Source: a virus
Length of the DNA: 37,117 nt
Virus record (IMG/VR): IMGVR_UViG_3300042476_000424
Span: 1 to 37,117 of that record
Reading direction: 5' to 3' (one strand)
A model generated the notes under the pieces. The model worked only from the letters and a program-made list of their open reading frames with translations, searched no databases and was not told the origin of the DNA. Made by a program: the position numbers and the translations under genes. Positions 30,284-37,117 of this stretch are shown here, one piece after another. Position 1 is the stretch's first letter, and the number at the start of each line of letters is the position of its first letter.

Positions 30284-30558
30284 GTCCTGATGATATTCTG
30301 TTGGTAAAATTAGTAAGATTCTATCAACAATACAAAATAGAGGATTTTCTTAACATGGATGTTTCAACCTTCAACCTTCTAGTTAATGGAATGAAAAGAC
30401 TTGAAGCGTCTGAGCATTTGATGGCCATGGATTGGTCAATCTATGCCCACATAAGCGACAAAGATAGAAAAAAGCAGCATAAAAAGTGGTACAAAGATGC
30501 ATACCCAGAGGCGTTTGAAGAAAAAGTAGTTAAAACAAGTGATCTGGAGTTATTCTAA
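30277..30558 (+). CDS. Tail assembly chaperone, frameshift extension
   Basis: Translated in the -1 frame after the A9 run, this adds KLSPDDILLVKLVRFYQQYK and onward to the end (EKVVKTSDLELF), giving a fusion of about 176 residues. It is the counterpart of lambda GT: the T part binds the tape measure and recruits tail tube protein. A start codon near 30301 (TTG) exists, but the frame is open upstream without interruption and no good ribosome-binding site precedes it, favouring frameshifting. Confidence 0.88.
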   Translation, partial: KLSPDDILLVKLVRFYQQYKIEDFLNMDVSTFNLLVNGMKRLEASEHLMAMDWSIYAHISDKDRKKQHKKWYKDAYPEAFEEKVVKTSDLELF

Positions 30559-33278
30559 TGTCAGAAACTATTAAGGTTCAGATAGATTTAGACTCTGAAA
30601 AACTCAATAAAACATTGGATGATTCTGCTAAAAACACTGAATCAAAATATAAGCAAGTATCTGTAGAAATAGAAAAAAATCTATCTAACTCTTTTAATAC
30701 AGCAACAAAATCAGCTCTTAATTTAAATGCTGCGCTTACAGGAATAGGGGCCGCCCTTATTACATCTCCACCGGCCGGAAGAGGTCTATACGGGACTATT
30801 TCTAAGCTAACATTTGTGTCAGGTTCAATGTATGCACTTTCAGAAGCATTGGCCCAAGTTGAGTCATCATTTGCTAAGGTTGCATCAGTAGCACTAAAAA
30901 CCATTGCTGTCGTCACTGGTGGTTTGGCGGCAGCGTTTGGATTTGCAATCGTAGCTGGTTCAGAGTTTGCTCAAACTGTCGGCAACAAAATGGTTAATGC
31001 CTTACAAAACTTAAGAGATTCATCTAACGAATTTATTGCCAGTCAGAATGTATTAACAAAAGTTATCGATAACTATAATGCTGTAACTGGAAGCGCAATA
31101 GGAACCACAAAACAGTGGGAATCTGTAATTTCAGACCTATCAACAGAGCTGAATCTTTCTGTTAAGGAACTAAATAAATCAGCACAAGAAATTATATCAG
31201 TAGGTTCTCAGATAGGATTAACAGCAGATCAAATGCAGAAATTGACAAGAGTTTCTGCTGAATATGCAAAAGTAAACAATAAAGACGTATTTGAGACGAC
31301 AATTGCACTTATAAATGGTCTAAATGGAAATTCTCAAGCAGCCCAAAATCTTGGAATTAAATTAACCGAGGCAAGCGTAAGGGCCTACGCATTTAAAAAA
31401 GGCATTACTGAATCATTTGAATCTCTATCAGATAACGAAAAAGTTCAAATAAGATACAATAAACTCCTTGATCAATATGCAAACATTACCGGAATTGCTG
31501 CTAACGTAGCTGGTCAGCTTGCCGATCAGGAAAATGCACTTTCAGTAGTTTTGGAAAAACTCAATTCCAGATTTGGCCAAGGTGTTGCCATAGTAGAAAA
31601 TTACAACATTGTATCTAAAGCTCTTGGTGCAGTGGCCGGATCAGTTAATGAAACTTTTGTAGAGGCACTTGGTTTTGTTTCTGCACTTGGTGCCAGATTT
31701 ATTCAAATAACTGGATACATTGTAGAATACACTTTTAAATTATTCTTATTATCAAAAGCAATAGCTCTATACAATTCGGTAACGTCTGGCTCTATAACAG
31801 TAAGTACATTATTTAATACTAAACTTAAATTAATTAATGTTTCCCTTGCAGAAATGATCTCTTTCTTGACTGGCGGAAGAGTTGGAATCGATGCGATTAC
31901 AAAATCAGCATCATCAATGTCTGAAGTATTCAAAAGACTATTTGGAAATTTTCTAGTTTTTTCATCTAGTGGATCATTATCATTGTTTGCCTCTTTGAGG
32001 CAGGTGTTTTCAACATTGGCGGCAGGGTCAGTTAGATTGCTTGTGACATTGTCTCCATTGTTATTAGTTGCAACAAAAATTGGTGCAATAATTGCGGCAG
32101 TAGTGGCAGCTTTTATGGTTTTAAAAAATGCCTTTTTAGAAATAGAGAAAAGAACAAAAGCATTTTCAGAAATTTGGAATATTTTAGTAAAGGAAATTTC
32201 TGCTGCATCTATAGTTTTTGAGCCTATATTAAACTTCTTTAAAGGCATGATCAGCATCATAAAAGAATTGGGAATGAGATGGTTTGGATTGCTTGTTTTC
32301 CAAATATCTAAAGTCGTGGAAGCATTGACATTTCTTGCGATGCAGAACCCATTTAATGTTTTTTCAAAAGAATCAATATCTAAGCTCACAGAAATAAATT
32401 CAAAGCTTAAAGAGTTTTCATCAAACCTAATTGACGTTGGTTTTGATATTTCAAAAATTCCTGTAGAAGCAGAAAGAGCCGTTGCATCAATTGTTCAAGC
32501 TTCTTCAGTTAATATAGAAGCACTTGTGCAAAAACTTAATGCACTTAGAGAGCAATTTAAGGACTTTGGTTTAAGTGATGCTGAAATTATTAGAAAAAGA
32601 GAATCTGAGGCATTAGAAACGCTAAGACTGTCCTATGAAAATAAACTACTAGCAGAAAGAGAATACCAGAAGCTAAGATCGCAAGTAATTGAAGATGCAA
32701 ACAACAAAATTGCAGAGCTTGAAAATAAGTCAAACAAAAGCAGGATACTAGCTACGCAACAGGCTAACGGAATGATAAAGAATGCGATGGTTAATACGAT
32801 AAGTGGCGGTATTCAGAACATTGTAAAATCATTAATGACTGGAGAAAATGTTTTTAAAAACTTTACAAAATTTGTACTTTCAACATTTGGTGATCTTGCC
32901 ATACAGCTTGGACAATTTTTTATCGGTTTTGGTATTGCTTTTGATGCGTTTAAAGCCCTTGGTAGTGGTGCGGCCATGGTTGCGGCTGGTGCTGCTCTAG
33001 TAGCAATCGGCACATTAATTAAGGGATTTACAGAAAAGGGAGCCACTGGAGGGGGTGGAGTTGCTTCGGTTGGTGCTCAGCCTGGCCCTGGTCAATTTAC
33101 AACACCAGACATTGCAAACCCAGAAACGGTGGAAAGACAGGCTCCAAACACAAATGTTTCTGTTACAGTCCAAGGATCACTAGTAAGACAAGAGGAGCTT
33201 GGCCAGTTCATTACTGAGACACTTAATGAAAGTTTTGCCAAGCAAGGCGTAACATTAACCGATGCGAGATTTGCATGA
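30558..33278 (+). CDS. Tape measure protein
   Basis: 906 residues, setting tail length. The N-terminus is coiled coil (LDSEKLNKTLDDSAKNTESK), followed by hydrophobic segments (e.g. AGLAAAFGFAIVAG-like near 120-135; MISFLTGGRVGIDA; VRLLVTLSPLLLVATKIGAI; LGQFFIGFGIAFDAF-like near 780-800) and long helical stretches. Glycine- and proline-rich end with GGGGVASVGAQPGPGQ. Position after the frameshifted chaperone and length are typical. The next gene starts four bases inside its end. Confidence 0.9.
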   Translation: MSETIKVQIDLDSEKLNKTLDDSAKNTESKYKQVSVEIEKNLSNSFNTATKSALNLNAALTGIGAALITSPPAGRGLYGTISKLTFVSGSMYALSEALAQVESSFAKVASVALKTIAVVTGGLAAAFGFAIVAGSEFAQTVGNKMVNALQNLRDSSNEFIASQNVLTKVIDNYNAVTGSAIGTTKQWESVISDLSTELNLSVKELNKSAQEIISVGSQIGLTADQMQKLTRVSAEYAKVNNKDVFETTIALINGLNGNSQAAQNLGIKLTEASVRAYAFKKGITESFESLSDNEKVQIRYNKLLDQYANITGIAANVAGQLADQENALSVVLEKLNSRFGQGVAIVENYNIVSKALGAVAGSVNETFVEALGFVSALGARFIQITGYIVEYTFKLFLLSKAIALYNSVTSGSITVSTLFNTKLKLINVSLAEMISFLTGGRVGIDAITKSASSMSEVFKRLFGNFLVFSSSGSLSLFASLRQVFSTLAAGSVRLLVTLSPLLLVATKIGAIIAAVVAAFMVLKNAFLEIEKRTKAFSEIWNILVKEISAASIVFEPILNFFKGMISIIKELGMRWFGLLVFQISKVVEALTFLAMQNPFNVFSKESISKLTEINSKLKEFSSNLIDVGFDISKIPVEAERAVASIVQASSVNIEALVQKLNALREQFKDFGLSDAEIIRKRESEALETLRLSYENKLLAEREYQKLRSQVIEDANNKIAELENKSNKSRILATQQANGMIKNAMVNTISGGIQNIVKSLMTGENVFKNFTKFVLSTFGDLAIQLGQFFIGFGIAFDAFKALGSGAAMVAAGAALVAIGTLIKGFTEKGATGGGGVASVGAQPGPGQFTTPDIANPETVERQAPNTNVSVTVQGSLVRQEELGQFITETLNESFAKQGVTLTDARFA

Positions 33279-34042
33279 GCTTAACTACATTCAGCGGATT
33301 TACATACGGCCACGACATCTCAGAAGATAATCAGTTTATTGACTTTAACGAGGATGGATCAACAGAAATAGGGGCACAAATTAAGATTGGCTCTTATACT
33401 CTCCAGACGTTTATTGATGCAGTATCTAACGCAATGAACGAAGCTGGTGACAATACTTATACGGTAACTGTTGATCGTGCCACTAGGTTAATAACAATAA
33501 CTGGAAGTGCGCCATTTAACTTAACTGTTGTTTCAGGGTCACATTTTGAAATATCAGCATTTGCCCTTATGGGATTCACGACTAACAGATCAGGTTCAAG
33601 TTCTTATGTAGGAAATCAGCCAAGTGGTTATCTGTATGAGCCACAGTATAAGCTCCAAAAGTATATTGATTTTAATGATTATGTTGAGTCAGTAGACTCA
33701 AGTGTAAATACATCTGCAAGTGGTATTGTGGAGGTAGTTTCTTTTGGTCAAAATCAATTCATGGAGTGTAATATAACTTATGTGACCAACATTGTTGGCC
33801 AGGGAGTTATTAAGAATAACCCATCGGGCATATCAGATTTAAGAGCGTTTATGAATTACGCTATCCAGAAAAAGCCTATGGAGTTTATTCCTGATTTGTT
33901 GACCCCTGGTGTTTATGTGCCTTGCATACTTGAGAAAACACCAAGAAACTCTAAAGGTGTTGGTTTCCAGCTTTATGAACTTTATTCTAAAGGTTTGGCA
34001 AACTACTTTGAGACAGGGACACTAACTTTTAGAAAGGTTTAA
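33275..34042 (+). CDS. Distal tail / tail tip protein
   Basis: 255 residues directly after the tape measure, as expected for distal-tail (Dit)-like proteins. Beta-rich: YTLQTFIDAVSNAMNEAGDN, TVTVDRATRLITITGSAPFN, and a C-terminal GVGFQLYELYSKGLANYFET that closes the fold. No catalytic motif. The assignment is mainly positional. Confidence 0.65.
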   Translation: MSLTTFSGFTYGHDISEDNQFIDFNEDGSTEIGAQIKIGSYTLQTFIDAVSNAMNEAGDNTYTVTVDRATRLITITGSAPFNLTVVSGSHFEISAFALMGFTTNRSGSSSYVGNQPSGYLYEPQYKLQKYIDFNDYVESVDSSVNTSASGIVEVVSFGQNQFMECNITYVTNIVGQGVIKNNPSGISDLRAFMNYAIQKKPMEFIPDLLTPGVYVPCILEKTPRNSKGVGFQLYELYSKGLANYFETGTLTFRKV

Positions 34043-34044
34043 AC

Positions 34045-36165
34045 ATGCCAATCAGCTTTAAGTCAAAACTCTCTTCATCTGTTGCTAATGCAACATTCCT
34101 AGATAAAACAATTGATGACCTAAAAAAAGGCAAACTCGGTCTTTATAAAGTCACATCAACTGAAACTGGCGCAATTCAGGACGTTCAAGTTTTCATTAAT
34201 GAGCTTGCTGATGCCTCTGGTGTAACTGGTGAAGGTGATGCTACTAGGAAAACATATTCTAGCACTAACTACATAGCTAATGGTGATAATAGAAAAGTAG
34301 CTATTGGAAAGCTTGATTCAAGTCTTTTAACTGCAAACAACAGAATTACCAGCGTTGAAAATGACATTAATACGACTCAAGAGCTAGTTAAAGAGCCTAC
34401 AGGATTCCCAAATAGAACAGACACAACCCTTGCATTTGTTGAAGCATCAAGACAGTTTACGATTGCTCCCACAGGGTCAAGTTTTGATGTTCACATTAAG
34501 GGAACAAAATACACAAAAACATCTGAGTCAATTGTAATTGCTGACACTGATGGAAATCATTACATCTATTATGATTCAACTGGTCTATTATCAGAGACAA
34601 CTACTTTTAGCCCATCATTGTTTGAGAATAACGCTTTAGTTTCTATCATCTATTGGAATACATCTAACCAAAAAGCTGCTTATTTTGCCGATGAAAGACA
34701 CGGTCTAGTAATGGATGGTGCCACCCATGGTTATCTCCATACAGTATTTGGAGCAAGGTATTTAAGCGGTTTAGGACTTCAGGGATTCTCTGTTGATGGA
34801 GATGGCTCCCTAGGTGCTCATGCTCAATTTCAAGCAGACTCAGGAACAATAAGAGATGAGGATCTGGTTTTAACGTCAGCACTAACCTCATCTATTCCGG
34901 TCTTGTATAGAAGTGGTTTATTGTGGAGAAAGAAAGCTGCTGATTCTTTTCCTCTTATTTATAACGGGACAGCAGGATATACAGGTACAAACATTGCGTA
35001 CAATGAATTTACTGGTGGGGCCTGGCAATTAACCGAAGTCATTAACAATAATTACGTTTTGATTCATGTTTTTGCAACCAATGATTACCAGACTCCAATT
35101 ATTGCAATCCTTGGAACTGCATCTCATCCAAACGTACCAGCAGCAAGACTAGCGGCTGATTCAGAAATATCTTCAATAAGTGGTCTACCATTTGCTGAGT
35201 TTGTTGCTGTTGGGTCAGTGATATTTAAGACAAATTCAGCTTTTACAAATACTCCAAAAGCTGCTGTTGTATCTGCTTCTGCTGGAGAGAATTACGTAGA
35301 CTTTAGAGGTGAACAGCTTTACACACCTAGCGGTGTTGCTACTTCTCACAGCCTACTTTCAAACCTATCTAGTGATGACCATCTTCAATATTTCAATGAG
35401 TCAAGAGGTGATGCTAGATATGTGAGAAACGGTGCGAGTGTTGGTGCTGGTGAGCCAGTATTTAAACAAAAATCAGGAACTGATCTTCAATTCAAGTCAA
35501 TTGTGGCAGGGTCAAATGTAACTCTGACACCAGGAACTGACACTTTAACGATAGCTGCAACTGATACAGGAGAGTCAAACACTGCTTCTAATGTAGGCAC
35601 TGGAGACGGTGTATTTAAGCAAAAAACAGGCGTAAACCTAGAGTTTAAATCTTTAGTTGCAGGATCAAATGTAACCATTACTCCTGGTAATGACTCACTC
35701 ACAATTTCTTCCACTGATACAGGTGAAGTTAATACAGCTTCAAACCTCGGCGCTACGGGTGAAGGAGTATTTGCCGCAAAGGTCGGAGCCGATTTACAAT
35801 TTAGAAAATTAATACCAGGCACAAATGTGACATTCTCATCTAATGGGGAAAGTATCACAATAAATGCAGCTGGAGGAGCATCAACAATGGCCGGAACAAT
35901 TACCCAAACTCAAAAGACAGTCGGAACATCCGCCGTAAGAGCAACAGTCTCGGGATCTGCACCGTCAGCGACTAGAAAGAAACTTGTTCTTAAACCTTCT
36001 AAAAATAATACTGGATCAATCTTTATTGGATCATCTGCTGTTACAACAGCTAACGGCATGGAAATCATTGGCCCCGATAGATTAGAGATTCAACTAGATG
36101 CTTCTGATTATTATTTAATCAGTGACACAGCAGGACAATTGGTTGAGATTTTGGAGATAGATTAA
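34045..36165 (+). CDS. Tail fibre protein with three tandem repeats
   Basis: 706 residues. A central SSDDHLQYFNESRGDARY (about 442-459) is the 'DDHxQYxNexRGDARY' linker found in many tail fibres. Three tandem repeats follow (about 462-611), each GVF.....G..L.FK.......NVT.......T......TDTGE(S/V)NTASN. The repeats likely form a trimeric beta-helical shaft. The C-terminal 90 residues form a compact end (KLVLKPSKNNTGSIFIG). Likely the side or central fibre. The next gene begins directly at its stop. Confidence 0.8.
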   Translation: MPISFKSKLSSSVANATFLDKTIDDLKKGKLGLYKVTSTETGAIQDVQVFINELADASGVTGEGDATRKTYSSTNYIANGDNRKVAIGKLDSSLLTANNRITSVENDINTTQELVKEPTGFPNRTDTTLAFVEASRQFTIAPTGSSFDVHIKGTKYTKTSESIVIADTDGNHYIYYDSTGLLSETTTFSPSLFENNALVSIIYWNTSNQKAAYFADERHGLVMDGATHGYLHTVFGARYLSGLGLQGFSVDGDGSLGAHAQFQADSGTIRDEDLVLTSALTSSIPVLYRSGLLWRKKAADSFPLIYNGTAGYTGTNIAYNEFTGGAWQLTEVINNNYVLIHVFATNDYQTPIIAILGTASHPNVPAARLAADSEISSISGLPFAEFVAVGSVIFKTNSAFTNTPKAAVVSASAGENYVDFRGEQLYTPSGVATSHSLLSNLSSDDHLQYFNESRGDARYVRNGASVGAGEPVFKQKSGTDLQFKSIVAGSNVTLTPGTDTLTIAATDTGESNTASNVGTGDGVFKQKTGVNLEFKSLVAGSNVTITPGNDSLTISSTDTGEVNTASNLGATGEGVFAAKVGADLQFRKLIPGTNVTFSSNGESITINAAGGASTMAGTITQTQKTVGTSAVRATVSGSAPSATRKKLVLKPSKNNTGSIFIGSSAVTTANGMEIIGPDRLEIQLDASDYYLISDTAGQLVEILEID

Positions 36166-37117
36166 ATGAAAAATATTACAATTCTATTAATTTTTATTTT
36201 TAGCATTAACCTATGGTCAGCAGCACCTTACGGAATTAAAGGGCAGTCACAGTCAGGAACTTTGTATTCAAACGTCCACCAATTCCCAAATAACCAGGTT
36301 ACAAATCTTGGTGGCATTAATGCTCTAGTAGAAACGGGCAACAAGAACATTCTCGTCAATCCGTCTTTTGAGCACTCCACTTTTTCAACTGGCTGGACTA
36401 ATTCAGCTGGAACATTCACTGAAGAGACGGTTTTGGAGATCGATGGTCTGAAGTCAGCCAAACTAGTCCTATCATCTCAAACGATGTCACTCACTCAAAG
36501 CTCAACACTCTATCAGGCACAGTTTGCTGATGGTGTTCAAGGTCTTGCAAGTGTTAGAGTTAAGTCTAATGTAGCTCTTAAGGTATGCGCCATTCAAGCT
36601 GGAGTTGTGTCAAGCTCATTGTGTGTCGACGTTCAGGCCAATAACAAATGGGGACTCTATAAGGTTCCATTTATTCTAGGTGCTACTAGTAACGGTATCT
36701 CGATTGCTTCAACAGGAGCGGTATCAGGTACTGTTTACATTGATGATGCTTTTGTGGGTGCGGTTGATCTTCAAGCGACAGTCGATCAGTCCAGGGTCGC
36801 GGGGCAAGCGTATTTTGCGGGAATTGCTGGATGCACATGGACAAGAGCATCCACGACAATAGGTGCGTTTGGAGCAACGGCTGCTTGCCTTGGGCCTACG
36901 ATTGCATACTCTTCTCTTGGGTCATGGCAGACAACTGACAGCGATCTTCCAAGGGTTACAATTAACAACCTTCCAGCGGGAGTTTATAAGGCAAAGTTTA
37001 TAGCAGACACATTTAACTTGGTAGCCAACGGGGCGACAGTGTTTGCAATCAATGACGGAACTACTATGTGTTTCGCCAACTCTGGAAACTCTGCCAACAC
37101 AACGAGTGCATCTACTA
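36166..37117 (+). CDS. Secreted-looking tail fibre protein, N-terminal part (continues at base 2)
   Basis: Starts at ATG 36166, the base after the preceding stop. The N-terminus MKNITILLIFIFSINLWSAA is a textbook Sec signal peptide with likely cleavage after A-x-A around residue 20; phage tail proteins normally have none. A jelly-roll-like domain follows (ILVNPSFEHSTFSTGWTNSA to YIDDAFVGAVD, about 60-195), a common carbohydrate-binding module layout. The remaining protein is cysteine-rich. Joined across the overlap it has 748 residues. It could be a captured host surface protein, or be exported from the infected cell. Confidence 0.8.
   Translation, partial: MKNITILLIFIFSINLWSAAPYGIKGQSQSGTLYSNVHQFPNNQVTNLGGINALVETGNKNILVNPSFEHSTFSTGWTNSAGTFTEETVLEIDGLKSAKLVLSSQTMSLTQSSTLYQAQFADGVQGLASVRVKSNVALKVCAIQAGVVSSSLCVDVQANNKWGLYKVPFILGATSNGISIASTGAVSGTVYIDDAFVGAVDLQATVDQSRVAGQAYFAGIAGCTWTRASTTIGAFGATAACLGPTIAYSSLGSWQTTDSDLPRVTINNLPAGVYKAKFIADTFNLVANGATVFAINDGTTMCFANSGNSANTTSAST
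36867..37117. repeat. Right copy of terminal duplication
   Basis: Same 251 bases as 1-251 with one mismatch (A at 36993 versus G at 127, synonymous). Confidence 0.93.

Noticed and set aside
31703-32389. 228-residue antisense frame in the tape measure gene
   Set aside because: No ribosome-binding site, no recognised motif, and the tape measure on the other strand is clear.
1-37117. tRNA genes
   Set aside because: I scanned intergenic regions by eye and found no cloverleaf with TTCGA-type arm and proper stems; a tRNAscan-SE run would be decisive.

Overview
The window is one complete tailed-phage genome cut open at an arbitrary point. The last 251 bases (36867-37117) repeat the first 251 with a single synonymous difference, and the gene that runs off the right end continues in frame at the left end, so the circular map is about 36,866 bp. 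Gene order (terminase, portal, scaffold, capsid, connectors, tail tube, frameshifted tail chaperone, 906-residue tape measure, tail tip, fibres) and the absence of sheath or baseplate-wedge genes indicate a long, non-contractile tail (siphovirus-like). No integrase, excisionase or clear CI-like repressor is visible, so a lytic life style is the simplest reading. The DNA is AT-rich. A signal peptide, spanin-like genes and a peptidoglycan peptidase indicate a Gram-negative host. The style of the last fibre protein (signal peptide, cysteine-rich, jelly-roll then repeats) reminds me of proteins from Bdellovibrio-like bacteria and their phages, but this host guess is weak.

Layout. (1) 1-6630, plus strand: end of the fibre gene, a fibre-assembly-like protein, an XhlA-like membrane protein, a large tail-hub-like protein, two small surface proteins, an M15 endolysin, small membrane proteins and an overlapping spanin-like pair. 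(2) 6614-10850, minus strand: recombination and nuclease operon read right to left: zinc-finger-like protein, ERF annealing protein, conserved 88-residue protein, a 144-bp hexanucleotide array, SSB, DEDDh exonuclease, small unknowns, a miniature metzincin-type protease, an HNH endonuclease and a VRR-NUC nuclease. (3) 10851-11088: divergent control region with a good plus-strand promoter followed by what looks like an H-type pseudoknot RNA in the leader of the first replication gene. (4) 11089-17352, plus strand: replisome-organiser-like protein, DEDDy exonuclease, HExxH protein, Cro/CI-type HTH protein, HNH-type genes with signs of duplication, and a three-gene ParB-like / unknown / PAPS-reductase-like cassette bounded by a short repeat. 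(5) 17353-30016: a dyad-symmetric element that is a candidate packaging site, terminase, head, connector and tail-tube genes, closed by an intrinsic terminator. (6) 30029-37117: tail-assembly chaperone with a -1 frameshift, tape measure, tail tip and fibres, joining (1) across the cut.

How it works together. The leftward operon supplies single-strand annealing recombination (ERF, SSB, nucleases). The rightward early genes load the host replisome and carry accessory functions. The late genes package DNA, build head and tail, and lyse the cell. No DNA polymerase is encoded, although two different DEDD exonucleases are. The observations most worth follow-up are the leader pseudoknot, the hexamer array upstream of ssb, the ParB/PAPS-reductase cassette, the secreted-looking fibre, and the mini-metzincin cluster.
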